A program made the translations under genes and the position numbers. A model generated the notes under the pieces. It did not search any database. It saw only the letters and a list, made by a program, of their open reading frames with translations, and had not been told where the DNA came from. Below, piece by piece: positions 16,332-24,698 of a stretch of 64,000 bases of DNA; positions within the stretch are counted from its first letter, which is position 1, and each line of letters begins with the position of its first letter. This DNA comes from Syntrophopropionicum propionicicum_A (GTDB taxonomy: Bacteria; Bacillota; Desulfotomaculia; Desulfotomaculales; Pelotomaculaceae): the NCBI RefSeq assembly GCF_048984525.1, contig NZ_JBMGJC010000002.1, forward strand, positions 1-64,000, written 5' to 3'.

Positions 16332-16444
16332 AGTTCTGGCGGCTGTCCAGGGGAGAGCAGCTTTTTTTGCTTGCGAGTATTTCCCTGGAACTTGAGGCTG
16401 AGGTAAAGGCCAGGAAGGGGGTGCCACGACGTGGCCGGAGATAA
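16262..16444 (+). CDS. Frameshift extension of the tail assembly chaperone
   Basis: In the -1 frame the reading continues from the slippery site for about 60 codons: 'LISSGGLAGALHAIWVRH', 'HLRPGEFWRLSRGEQLFL' and 'LASISLELEAEVKARKG'. There is no usable start codon of its own near the beginning, and the sequence resembles the second (T) domain of phage G/GT chaperones, which recruits tube protein to the tape measure. So the gene most likely makes a G product and a G-T fusion from one start at 15861. The extension overlaps the next gene by 14 bases. Confidence 0.75.
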   Translation: MISSGGLAGALHAIWVRHHLRPGEFWRLSRGEQLFLLASISLELEAEVKARKGVPRRGRR

Positions 16445-17462
16445 AAAAGATGCCATAGATCTATATATTAATCAAGAACAGCGGCTTAAGGAGGCTTCAA
16501 ACTATCCGGGTTATGACATTCCCTTTTGGGATTTGTCTGAAAATGAAATTTTTAAAGACGTAATATCAAGCTTTATATCTGATATTTATATTGATCAAAT
16601 GAAGGAATTTATCTATGCGGGAAAATCGCCAAGTAAGTTAATTTCACTTTTAGGACCGCTGGGTTTTGCTACTGAAGTGTGTGAAACAAGTAATGATATC
16701 GCTAAGATGGTAGAATATAGTGATGTTAAATATTATGGTGATTATGAAAAAGGAAAAGAATTTGCTGGACTTTTTATGAAGACAGCAATGTTTAAGCCTT
16801 TAGGTATGTATCTTACAAAGAGGATCCGCATTCCATTTTTAAGTACTGTTTTGCAACATGGTATAGAGCAAGTTGGATATAAGTTTGGAAAATATGTGTA
16901 CGATCACCCGGCTTTTCCTCCAGAAGCTGCTATTGGTTCGGAATCTCTTCCCAATGGGTTGGAATGGGAAGATTTATTGAAGCTTCCCGCTCCTGTATAT
17001 TCGCTTTCTTGGAATAAGGAAGATTTATTAAATCAAGAAACTTTTCGTTCTCTTTCCCCTAATATGGAAGAATTATTAAACGAAGAGTATTTAAAATCGC
17101 TTTCCCCTAATACGGAGGAATTATTACAGCCTTATGTTCTACCTCCCGAGGAGGCGATGGGCGATGAACAGGCTTTTCGTTCTCTTTCCCCTAATATAGA
17201 AGAATTATTAAACCAAGAAACTTTTCGTTCTCTCACCTTTGATAACGAAACCCTTGGCGACGAAGAGATTTTCCGTTCTACTCTCCAGCCGGAATCGGAC
17301 CATGGCGATCAATACACCGAGCAGGAAGTTAATAACCAGAATGTTACTGTTAACATCGCTGTGGAAGGGCAAGGGGACGAAAACGGGATCGTCAATAAGT
17401 TAGTGGCCAGATTGGGCGAGGTATTTGAAAACATGAACACATCTGGTTTTGGTGTTGTATAA
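16431..17462 (+). CDS. Unusual protein in the tape-measure position
   Basis: A 343-residue protein where a tape measure protein (usually 500 to over 1000 residues) should be. Residues 302-343 ('NVTVNIAVEGQGDENGIVNKLVARLGEVF') look like the C-terminal tail of a tape measure protein. The rest does not: residues 1-190 are an unrecognised, Tyr/Phe-rich helical domain with semi-hydrophobic stretches, and 195-290 contain a repeated 'FRSLSPNxEELLNxE' unit, also visible as DNA repeats at about 17040-17240. The middle is markedly more AT-rich than both flanks. GTG start with AAGGGGG upstream. It may be a tape measure whose ruler body was replaced, or a carried effector; function unknown. Confidence 0.6.
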   Translation: MAGDKKDAIDLYINQEQRLKEASNYPGYDIPFWDLSENEIFKDVISSFISDIYIDQMKEFIYAGKSPSKLISLLGPLGFATEVCETSNDIAKMVEYSDVKYYGDYEKGKEFAGLFMKTAMFKPLGMYLTKRIRIPFLSTVLQHGIEQVGYKFGKYVYDHPAFPPEAAIGSESLPNGLEWEDLLKLPAPVYSLSWNKEDLLNQETFRSLSPNMEELLNEEYLKSLSPNTEELLQPYVLPPEEAMGDEQAFRSLSPNIEELLNQETFRSLTFDNETLGDEEIFRSTLQPESDHGDQYTEQEVNNQNVTVNIAVEGQGDENGIVNKLVARLGEVFENMNTSGFGVV

Positions 17463-17497
17463 AATTTTTATCAAAAAATTGAGGAGGAGTGCCTCCT

Positions 17498-18136
17498 ATG
17501 GATTTTTATTTAATAGACCCAGCCGGACCGGAGTTCCATTTTCCGGTCAACCCGGCGAAGGTGACCATCCGGCGGGAGAAGCTTACGGACGTTGTAAATA
17601 TAATTAACCTGGGTCAAGTGGAGTTTCCGCATGGGGAGAAGGTGAAAGAGATCACCTTTTCTTCATTTTTTCCCAAAGAATACGACTCCAGCTACTGCCG
17701 CTACCCGGATATCCACGACCCGCAGGAGGCGATGAATAAGCTCACCGCCTGGATGATGAGCAAGAAGCCTGTGCGACTGATGATCACGGAGACGATTGTC
17801 AACGTCCTGGTACTGGTAAGTGCCCACACGACTACCTTCAGGGGTGGAGAACCGGGGGACGTCTACTTTGACCTGACCTGTCACGCCTGGCAGGAACTGA
17901 AAGTGAGGACGGCGGCGGAAATTTCGGTCGCCCTGCAGGGTGCCGAGCCGAGGCCGGACACCAGGCCGGTGCCGGCGGTATACGAGGTGAGGACAGGCGA
18001 TTCGCTCTGGGCTATAGCGAAGATGCAGTACGGCGACGGCAACAGGTGGCGGGAGATTTACCAGACCAACGAGGGGATTATCGGGCCGGACGCCGACCTG
18101 ATCCTGCCGGGCCAGAAGCTGGTGATGCCGCAATGA
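17498..18136 (+). CDS. LysM baseplate/tail protein (XkdP-like)
   Basis: About 212 residues. The N-terminal two thirds match the XkdP family ('MDFYLIDPAGPEFHFPVNPAKVTI', 'KVKEITFSSFFPKEYD', 'PVRLMITETIVNVLVLV'). The C-terminus (about 163-212) is a LysM domain ('YEVRTGDSLWAIAKMQYGDG...GPDADLILPGQKLVMP' pattern), which binds peptidoglycan. It links the tube to the baseplate hub, like gp53-type proteins. The ATG at 17498 has GAGGAGGAG upstream; GTG at 17489 overlaps it. Its stop overlaps the next start (ATGA). Confidence 0.88.
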   Translation: MDFYLIDPAGPEFHFPVNPAKVTIRREKLTDVVNIINLGQVEFPHGEKVKEITFSSFFPKEYDSSYCRYPDIHDPQEAMNKLTAWMMSKKPVRLMITETIVNVLVLVSAHTTTFRGGEPGDVYFDLTCHAWQELKVRTAAEISVALQGAEPRPDTRPVPAVYEVRTGDSLWAIAKMQYGDGNRWREIYQTNEGIIGPDADLILPGQKLVMPQ

Positions 18137-19131
18137 GTGACTTTACGCTGAACAGGTACGAGGTGGTGCTGGCTAATCAATACTTCCTGCGGGAACTAGT
18201 GGAAAGGATCACCCTGGAGGACTCGCTGGATGAGATCGCCTACCGGGCCTCGGTCAGGCTGGTGGTGACGGACGACTTCCAGCAGATTGGGATCGCTCCG
18301 GGTCAGGAGATAAGAGTGTCCGGGGTGCCCTTCGGGGGTAGTGGTATGGTGTACCTGCTGCACCCGGGAATGGTATGGCAGTGCGATAGTGAAACGCGGG
18401 GGCAGAAGCATATTAATGTAACTGTTTACGACAGGACGATATACCTGGCCAAGAGCGAGGACGAGTACCTGTTTCCGGCCGGGCAGACGTCCACTCAAAG
18501 GTTGGAGCGATATGCCTCGGACTGGGGACTGGAATTGGGCCAGGTGGCCGACACGGGGGTCGCCCTGGCCAAGGCGGTGTACCGCGCCCGGCCCATTTAC
18601 TCTATGATTATGGCGGACTTAAAAGAAACAGCCGTCAAGGGAGGGGACATGTATCGTCCCCGGATGACGCCGGATGGTCTGGGGTTGGTTAAGCTAGGAA
18701 GTAACGAAACGGTCTGGGCCTTGGAGGCGGAGCGCAACGTGGAGGAAATCAGGCAGCGGCGCAGCCTGGAAGGAGCGGTTACTCAGGTAAAGGTGCTTGG
18801 GAACGCACCGGTGGAGGAACGTTCTCCGGTGCTGGCACTGGTAACCGGCGAGACGGATCGGTACGGGACACTGCAGAAGGTGCACAGCGACCCCAAACTG
18901 ACCGATGCCGGGGCGGCACGTTCGGCTGGTGAGAAGAAGCTTTGCGGGATGCAGGAAACTATAACTGTGGCGGGTCTGGATATTAATACGATTCGTGCCG
19001 GCGACAAGGTCAAGCTGAATAACATTGACCTGCTGGTGAACTCGGTGCGGCATGAACTGGGCGCACCGGGCAGGATGACCCTGGAACTGGCGGGAGAAGA
19101 GTATGTGAGGAGGCGTTACTATAGTGACTAA
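18133..19131 (+). CDS. Baseplate hub protein (XkdQ-like)
   Basis: A 332-residue protein of the XkdQ/gpD-like hub family: 'VLANQYFLRELVERITLEDSLDEIAYRASVRLVV', 'IRVSGVPFGG', 'YASDWGLELGQVADTG', and the C-terminal 'AGDKVKLNNIDLLVNSVRHELG'. The hub forms the centre of the baseplate, on which the spike sits. The start is the ATG that overlaps the previous stop; a longer open frame upstream runs inside the XkdP-like gene and is not used. It overlaps the next gene by 8 bases. Confidence 0.85.
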   Translation: MSDFTLNRYEVVLANQYFLRELVERITLEDSLDEIAYRASVRLVVTDDFQQIGIAPGQEIRVSGVPFGGSGMVYLLHPGMVWQCDSETRGQKHINVTVYDRTIYLAKSEDEYLFPAGQTSTQRLERYASDWGLELGQVADTGVALAKAVYRARPIYSMIMADLKETAVKGGDMYRPRMTPDGLGLVKLGSNETVWALEAERNVEEIRQRRSLEGAVTQVKVLGNAPVEERSPVLALVTGETDRYGTLQKVHSDPKLTDAGAARSAGEKKLCGMQETITVAGLDINTIRAGDKVKLNNIDLLVNSVRHELGAPGRMTLELAGEEYVRRRYYSD

Positions 19132-19555
19132 TCCTTACAAGGAACTTGCCTCAGTAATAGAGAAGCGCATGGCAGGCCACGCCGCACGGGCTGTCTCCGG
19201 GACTCCGTGCGAACTGGGGACGGTTACAGCGGGCGGTTTGAAGCTGGACTCGTTTAAATACGAAATAAAGGACTACCTGGTGGCGGACTGGCTGATAAGA
19301 CAGGAAATCCCGCAGCCGAGAAGGGTGATCAAAACTGCTGCCCCTGTAAACGCAGACGGCAGCGATATACCAAATTCAACTGTGTATTCCCATTTCACCC
19401 GCATTGACTACCAGGGAGGCGGTGGAGCAGACAAGATCGAGGATGTCCGCCATAACCTGTCAGTCAGCCTGAAGCCGGGGGATCGGGTTTTGGTTATCCC
19501 GGTGAACGGCGGTCAGGACTTCGTAGTAATTTGCAAGGTGGTGCCAAATGCCTAA
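19124..19555 (+). CDS. DUF2577 tail protein (XkdR-like)
   Basis: A 143-residue protein. 'LGTVTAGGLKLDSFKYEIKDYLVADWLI' and 'LKPGDRVLVIPVNGGQDFVVICKVV' match the DUF2577/XkdR family, an OB-fold-like protein at the baseplate spike region. The GTG start lies inside the end of the hub gene, and its own stop overlaps the next gene, so the baseplate genes are translationally coupled. Confidence 0.85.
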   Translation: MTNPYKELASVIEKRMAGHAARAVSGTPCELGTVTAGGLKLDSFKYEIKDYLVADWLIRQEIPQPRRVIKTAAPVNADGSDIPNSTVYSHFTRIDYQGGGGADKIEDVRHNLSVSLKPGDRVLVIPVNGGQDFVVICKVVPNA

Positions 19556-20003
19556 CTTATTTCCTATAGAAATAGTGAACCCGCTCCCTGAAATAACGGG
19601 AACAGGCGCCGGCCAGGTTCGTTTCGGCAGGAGCTGGCGCTTTGACTTCGACAGCGGGGACTTCGTACTGACGCCGGCAGGCCAGGTGGCCGAGTGCGGT
19701 AACGAGGAGGCCTGGTTGGAGTGGTGCCGAAAGGCGCTGATGACCGCCAGGTACCGCTACCTCGTTTACTCGCGGAACTATGGGCAGGAGTTTGAAGACC
19801 TTATAAGCCGGCATCTGAACCGGGCGGGGAACGAAAGTGAAATCAAGCGAATAACAACCGAGTGCTTGAAGGTAGACCCGAGGACATCCGGCGTGGACAA
19901 CTTTACCTTCACCTGGGAGGAAGACACATGCCAGTTTACATGTGAGGTAACCAGTGTGCTCGGCGGCAGCGGGACTATGAATGGAATGGTGGTGATCGGA
20001 TAA
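19548..20003 (+). CDS. DUF2634 baseplate protein (XkdS / gp25-like wedge)
   Basis: A 151-residue protein of the DUF2634/XkdS family, related to the T4 gp25 wedge protein: 'GRSWRFDFDSGDFVLTPAGQVAECGNEEAWLEWCRKALMTARYRYLVYSRNYGQEFEDLI' pattern over residues 25-90. It clamps the sheath to the baseplate wedge. It overlaps the upstream gene by 8 bases and ends 1 base before the baseplate J gene. Confidence 0.85.
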   Translation: MPNLFPIEIVNPLPEITGTGAGQVRFGRSWRFDFDSGDFVLTPAGQVAECGNEEAWLEWCRKALMTARYRYLVYSRNYGQEFEDLISRHLNRAGNESEIKRITTECLKVDPRTSGVDNFTFTWEEDTCQFTCEVTSVLGGSGTMNGMVVIG

Positions 20004-20004
20004 G

Positions 20005-21597
20005 ATGGCTGTATTGCCGGAATACTTGACTGAGCAAACAGAGGAAGCAATAAAACAGAGAATCCTTGACGCCCTGCCGGACGATCTTGACAAGACGGAG
20101 GGGAGCTACATCTGGGACGCGGTCTCCCCGGTGGCGATTGAATTGGCGCTGGCGGCCATATGGGCAAAGGAGGTCCTGCGCAGGGGTTTCGCTTCGACGA
20201 CTTTTGGCGATTACCTGGACCTGCGCTGCGAGGAGCACGGCCTGACCAGGATAGCGGCGGTGAAGGCTACAGGGACGACTGCAAAGGGTAACTCGTTGAC
20301 GATTACGGGAACGCCGGGAAAAGTAAACGCAGGGCTGAGGGTTGCTACCCAGGCTAACCCTGTTACGAATACTCCTTCTATTGAGTTTTTAACTACCACG
20401 GAGTGTAATATCGAAAGTGGCGGAACTGGAACTGCCGATATTGAGGCCGTGGTGGCGGGGACAGGCGGCAACGTACCAGCCGGGGCTATCAGCGTGGTGG
20501 TGGACCCCTACGTGGGGGTCACGGGAGTGACGAACTCCGCCCCGATTACCGGGGGGCTGAACACGGAAACCGATGCTGCGCTCCTGGCCAGGTACCTTCA
20601 AAAAGTGAGGTCCCCCTCGGCGGGAGGGAATAAGGCCGACTACTTGAACTGGGCGCTGGAAGTGGCTGGAGTCGGGGGAGTCGCGGTAACCCCGGTGAGG
20701 GACGGCCCGGGGACGGTGAGCGTGGCGATCATCGGGACGGACAAGGCCCCGGCGAGCCAGACCCTGGTGGATGCTGTACAGAACTATATCGCCCCGTCCT
20801 GGATAAACGAAAAAGAGGCCGAAAACATGACGATCGGCGGCTTTGGAGTTTTTCCCGACAATCAGCCGGACGACACAGGGAGTTCAGTCAAGATAGTGTA
20901 CGACACTTCCGGGATTGGAACGGTAACTCATACAAATGTAAACAGCATCCTACAACAGCCCGGCATCTGGCAGGCCCGGAACCATCTCAAGGTTGACAAT
21001 ATCTCAGGAGTCAACGACCTGCTGGAAGTAGGGATGTATAATGTTTCTGGCGCTGTTTGGTGTAAGACCAGGCCGGAAGGATCGACTGACGCCAAGATCA
21101 CGCTTAAGGCAAGTGACCTTGGTACAACCTTTACAGATAAGATCGTGGAGTTTTATTGGAACGGGTCGGATCAAATCGAACTACGGATAAAACGCCTTGC
21201 ACCCGATACCACGGCCGTGGAGGTATGTTTTGACCGGACGGTGTACCGTTCCACATTCAGTAAGGACACCGGGGAAGGTAAGGCGCCGGTGGGCGCCAGG
21301 GTAACGGTGGAAAAGGCGACCGCGGTTTTGATTAATGTCTCAGCTACGCTAACCATTATGCCGGGTTACAACTCCACCAGCGTGAAGGCGGCAGTGGAGC
21401 AAAACATAGAGGACTACATCAGGGGCCTGGCGTTTACTGAGGACAACGACGTGCGCTACGTGCGGATCGGAAACGCCATCCTGGATACGCCGGGCGTGCA
21501 GGACTACACCGGGTTTACGGTGAACGGGGGTACGGCCAACATTACTGTGGGTGCCCAGGAGGTGGCGGTGAAAGGGACGGTGAGCCTGCTGCCATGA
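20005..21597 (+). CDS. Baseplate J-like wedge protein with inserted domain (XkdT-like)
   Basis: A 530-residue baseplate wedge protein (P2 gpJ / Mu gp47 family). The family core is present: 'AAIWAKEVLRRGFASTTFGDYLDLRCEEHGLTR', 'SAPITGGLNTETDAALLARYLQKVR', 'SAGGNKADYLNWALEVAGVGGVAV', and a C-terminal 'GARVTVEKATAVLINVSATL'. PBSX XkdT is about 350 residues; the extra length is one block of about 150 residues (roughly 270-420) placed between 'QNYIAPSWINEKE' and 'APVGARVTV'. This block is beta-rich ('GSDQIELRIKRLAPDTTAVEVCFD') and looks like a jelly-roll or carbohydrate-binding domain. Confidence 0.88.
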   Translation: MAVLPEYLTEQTEEAIKQRILDALPDDLDKTEGSYIWDAVSPVAIELALAAIWAKEVLRRGFASTTFGDYLDLRCEEHGLTRIAAVKATGTTAKGNSLTITGTPGKVNAGLRVATQANPVTNTPSIEFLTTTECNIESGGTGTADIEAVVAGTGGNVPAGAISVVVDPYVGVTGVTNSAPITGGLNTETDAALLARYLQKVRSPSAGGNKADYLNWALEVAGVGGVAVTPVRDGPGTVSVAIIGTDKAPASQTLVDAVQNYIAPSWINEKEAENMTIGGFGVFPDNQPDDTGSSVKIVYDTSGIGTVTHTNVNSILQQPGIWQARNHLKVDNISGVNDLLEVGMYNVSGAVWCKTRPEGSTDAKITLKASDLGTTFTDKIVEFYWNGSDQIELRIKRLAPDTTAVEVCFDRTVYRSTFSKDTGEGKAPVGARVTVEKATAVLINVSATLTIMPGYNSTSVKAAVEQNIEDYIRGLAFTEDNDVRYVRIGNAILDTPGVQDYTGFTVNGGTANITVGAQEVAVKGTVSLLP

Positions 21598-22169
21598 GTG
21601 AGTATCCGGTAACATCAGCAAGGGGGCAGAAGATGACCGGTTACCTGCCGTGCTACTATCAGTCTTCGAGGGTGATGAGGTCGATCGTCCAGGGCCAGGG
21701 GAGCGAGTTGGACAAGCTGAGACAGGCGCTGGACGAGACCCTCGACCAGTTTTTCGTGAACACGGCGACATGTCGCCTAGGGGACTGGGAGGCCGAACTC
21801 GGCCTGCCGGTGGCCCCGGCGCAGCCTGAGACTGAACGGCGCGACAAGATCATGTCGAAGCTGCGGGGAATGGGCACCTGCACGATCAAGCTGGTGAAGC
21901 AAGTGGCGGAGAGCTACGACGCAGGTGCCGTGAACGTGGCAGAAGACTTCACGGGTTACCTGGTAATAGTGAAGTTTGTGGACACGCGTGGATTGCCGCC
22001 GAACATAGAAGACTTGATGGCGGCAGTCCGGGACATAGTGCCGGCGCACCTGGAAATCCTGTACGAGTACAGTTATTTCCTGTGGGACGATCTTGACGAA
22101 AAGGTTTGGACCTGGGATCAGCTCGATACGCTTGGGTTGATGTGGGATCAACTGGAGGTATACGTTTAA
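21594..22169 (+). CDS. DUF2313 tail protein, copy 1 (YmfQ / gp48-like)
   Basis: A 191-residue tail protein of the YmfQ/DUF2313 family that attaches fibres to the baseplate: 'MTGYLPCYYQSSRVMRSIVQGQGSELDKLRQALDETLDQFFVNTAT', 'DWEAELGLP', 'RRDKIMSKLRGMGTCTIKLVKQVAESY'. The C-terminus carries a tryptophan repeat ('VWTWDQLDTLGLMWDQLEVYV') that differs from copy 2. Start overlaps the baseplate J stop (ATGA). A full paralogue follows at 22264, and the last 20 codons recur as a remnant at 24241-24303. Confidence 0.85.
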   Translation: MSEYPVTSARGQKMTGYLPCYYQSSRVMRSIVQGQGSELDKLRQALDETLDQFFVNTATCRLGDWEAELGLPVAPAQPETERRDKIMSKLRGMGTCTIKLVKQVAESYDAGAVNVAEDFTGYLVIVKFVDTRGLPPNIEDLMAAVRDIVPAHLEILYEYSYFLWDDLDEKVWTWDQLDTLGLMWDQLEVYV

Positions 22170-22263
22170 ATCCGGAAAATACTCGAAGCCAGTAATTTAA
22201 GCCGCTTAAATAGCGTCATGCTTTATTTTAAAGTTCTGTAACAGTAGGTGGTGAGCAAATAAC

Positions 22264-22839
22264 ATGAGTGATTATCCAATGACCAGCGCAAGCGGGCTGA
22301 GGATGCTGGGCTGTCTTCCCGAGTATTACAAATCCAGCCGGGTAATTAAAACCATCAGTCAAGTGAGAGGGGAGGAGGTAGATAAACTTCGCCAGGCGCT
22401 TGACGAGACGCTGGAGCAGTTTTATATCAACACGTCGACCTGGAGCCTGGATGACTGGGAGGAGGAACTGGGACTGCCTCTCGCGCCGGAGCAGCCGGAG
22501 TCTCAGCGGCGGCCAAAGATTAAGTCCAGGATCCGGGGAAAGGGCACCTGTACCATTAAAATAGCCAAAGAGGTCGCGGAGAGCTACGAAAACGGCACGG
22601 TGGAGGTAGTGGAAAACCACCCTCAGTATCTGGTGCTAATTATTTTCGTAGATGTCTTCGGGATACCCCCGAACATGAACGATCTGATGGCAGCCTTAAG
22701 GGCGGTGGTACCGGCGCACCTTAGTATTCAGTATCAATACCGCTGGACTCTTTACGGCGATATCAAGACCTGGGGGCTTACCTACGGAGACCTTAAGACG
22801 TTAACCTACGGCGGGATTAAAACTTATAAACCTTCATAG
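22264..22839 (+). CDS. DUF2313 tail protein, copy 2
   Basis: A 191-residue paralogue of the preceding gene: same length, about two thirds similar by eye through residue 160, then a different repeat end ('YGDIKTWGLTYGDLKTLTYGGIKTYKP'). The C-terminal repeat is probably the fibre-attachment surface, so each copy may carry a different fibre. It is separated from copy 1 by 94 bases without a gene and followed at once by a tail fibre gene. Tandem duplication is a direct observation; the one-adaptor-one-fibre idea is inference. Confidence 0.85.
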   Translation: MSDYPMTSASGLRMLGCLPEYYKSSRVIKTISQVRGEEVDKLRQALDETLEQFYINTSTWSLDDWEEELGLPLAPEQPESQRRPKIKSRIRGKGTCTIKIAKEVAESYENGTVEVVENHPQYLVLIIFVDVFGIPPNMNDLMAALRAVVPAHLSIQYQYRWTLYGDIKTWGLTYGDLKTLTYGGIKTYKPS

Positions 22840-22851
22840 GAGGTGGAACAA

Positions 22852-24075
22852 TTGCAACAAACTGCCAATTACGGCTTTTTAAAGCCTGAAGACAATGAAG
22901 CTTTTGACGAGCAGGCCCACGCTAATACAAATATGGATGCCATAGATACCCAAATAAAGACCAGGGCAGATGATCATGCTGCGCATTTGGCCGATAATGT
23001 GCCACATATACCTTACGCAATAGCATCGGGTGCAACTAACGTATATATTGTTACTCTCAACCCGGTGCCTGCTTCTTATACCGAAGGTATGGCTATAGCT
23101 ATTAAGATTAGTATTGAAAACACTGGGGCTTCAACAGTTAATGTCAATGGGCTCGGCGTAAAAAGCATTAAGAAGCCAAATGGAAACGATGTGTCGGCTG
23201 GCAACTTAAAGGCTGGAAGTATATACACCCTTCGTTATAACGGAACAAATTTTATCTTACAGGGTGAAGGAGGTGGTGGAACTGCAACTACAGGTGACGT
23301 CCTGGCAGGTAAAACCTTTACTAATGACAGCGGTGAACAGGCAGGCGCTATGCCTAATAGGGGCGCTGTAGTACTGACCCCTGGAACAACTAACCAGGCC
23401 ATAACTGCAGGGTATCATAACGGCTCCGGTTATGTACTAGGGGACGCGGACTTAATATCTGCAAATATTAAAGCCGGAGTTAACATTTTCGGGGTGGCCG
23501 GTAACTCTAATGTGATTAATACATCACCAGGTACCGCTGTAGCCGGGGATATTTTAGCGGGTAAAATAGCTTTTGTTGATGGCGCACAGTTAACAGGTAC
23601 GATGATAAATAGGGGCGCTTTAGCAATAACCCCTGGAACGGCCCAACAAGCTATAGTTACGGGATACCATGACGGTAATGGTTACGTACAGGGTGACTCT
23701 GACTTAACTGCAGCGAACATAAAAAAGGACGTGCTTATTTTTGGAATAACAGGGACATTTCAGGGCCGAATTGCTACTGGATCTCTTACAATTACTGACA
23801 GCAATTATACGCAGCAGCGTACCATTTCGGGCTTAGGTTTTCAGCCCACATGGGTACACCTAGAACAAACAGGATTTAGTACTTCACGCTTTATTGCCAC
23901 AAAAGGCAGTATATTAGGGGTTTCGTTAATAACTATGAACTGGATGAGGAACGACGGGGGCAGCACCGAAGTAAGTGCTCAAATTGCCTTTACGTCGGAC
24001 GGGTTTACATTCTATCCCCGTGACCCTTATGATAGTACAGAAACAATATACTGGTGGGCTGGTAAGTTTGACTAA
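22852..24075 (+). CDS. Tail fibre protein 1
   Basis: About 407 residues. The N-terminal region ('QTANYGFLKPEDNEAFDEQAHANTNMDAID') is typical of fibre proteins that bind the baseplate. It is followed by a beta-rich segment and two approximately 75-residue repeats (about 145-300; each has 'GDxLAGKxFxxxxGxxxxGxMxNRGAxxxTPGT', 'GYHxGxGYVxGDxDLxxANIK'), then a unique C-terminal receptor-binding end ('ITDSNYTQQRTISGLGFQPTWVHLEQT'). The TTG at 22852 follows AGGAGGTGG at normal spacing; GTG at 22843 overlaps that site. Confidence 0.8.
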   Translation: MQQTANYGFLKPEDNEAFDEQAHANTNMDAIDTQIKTRADDHAAHLADNVPHIPYAIASGATNVYIVTLNPVPASYTEGMAIAIKISIENTGASTVNVNGLGVKSIKKPNGNDVSAGNLKAGSIYTLRYNGTNFILQGEGGGGTATTGDVLAGKTFTNDSGEQAGAMPNRGAVVLTPGTTNQAITAGYHNGSGYVLGDADLISANIKAGVNIFGVAGNSNVINTSPGTAVAGDILAGKIAFVDGAQLTGTMINRGALAITPGTAQQAIVTGYHDGNGYVQGDSDLTAANIKKDVLIFGITGTFQGRIATGSLTITDSNYTQQRTISGLGFQPTWVHLEQTGFSTSRFIATKGSILGVSLITMNWMRNDGGSTEVSAQIAFTSDGFTFYPRDPYDSTETIYWWAGKFD

Positions 24076-24087
24076 GGAGCTAAAGAT

Positions 24088-24123
24088 GGAAGCAGGGAGG
24101 AGGTTCTCTTGCTTCCTGTTTTT
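24088..24123 (+). terminator. Terminator after tail fibre 1
   Basis: GGAAGCA (24088-24094) pairs with TGCTTCC (24110-24116), followed by TGTTTTT. Confidence 0.75.
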
Positions 24124-24240
24124 CTGTAAGACGAGATAAAGCTGAAACATTGATAGTGGATGATTCTGCTTCATTATAAAAGGTTATAAGGTACATACAT
24201 TAAACCTGCAAAAGCCTTTGTGATGACTGATGCGAAGAAC

Positions 24241-24303
24241 CGGACAAAAAATTTATTCGATGCTCTAATATTAATGTGGGATTTATTGGAGGTGAATGAA
24301 TAA
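24241..24303 (+). pseudogene. 3' remnant of a third DUF2313 gene
   Basis: The frame reads 'NLFDALILMWDLLEVNE' then stop, closely resembling the C-terminus of copy 1 ('QLDTLGLMWDQLEVYV'). It lies directly before the second fibre gene and overlaps its start (TAATG). This suggests a deleted adaptor gene of a third adaptor-fibre unit. Positions 24124-24240 upstream show no gene. Confidence 0.6.
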
Positions 24304-24683
24304 TGCCAGAAATAACACCAAACCTCGGCCTTAAAAAACCTCTCAGTAATGAGACGGTCAGTCGGGCCGCCTATAATGAGAACTTGGACATTCTCGAATC
24401 AAATGCCATGGCAAAAGGATTAGATGCCCAGGACATCAACAAAACTAAGGTCTTGAATATTGAAATCGACGGACGGAATGTAACCCTGGCATACGATGGA
24501 AGCGGTCGACTTCAAACAATCACCGAGAAGGATGGGGTGACAATGGTTGACACGGTAACCCTGGCCTATGACGGAAGTGGAAATCTGCAGACACTTACGG
24601 AAATAGCTGGAGGTTCCACAATAACAACGACACTCGGATATACAACTGGGAAATTAACTTCTATCACGCCAGTGGTGACATAG
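24303..24683 (+). CDS. Tail fibre-like protein 2, short
   Basis: A 126-residue protein with a fibre-type N-terminus ('PNLGLKKPLSNETVSRAAYNENLDILESNA'), resembling that of fibre 1. Two repeats follow ('VTLAYDGSGRLQTITEKDG' and 'VTLAYDGSGNLQTLTEIAG'), of the Rhs/YD-like strand-turn type, then a short end. It may be a truncated fibre or a short distal subunit. Start overlaps the stop of the DUF2313 remnant. Confidence 0.65.
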   Translation: MPEITPNLGLKKPLSNETVSRAAYNENLDILESNAMAKGLDAQDINKTKVLNIEIDGRNVTLAYDGSGRLQTITEKDGVTMVDTVTLAYDGSGNLQTLTEIAGGSTITTTLGYTTGKLTSITPVVT

Positions 24684-24698
24684 GAAGGGGTGATCTAA

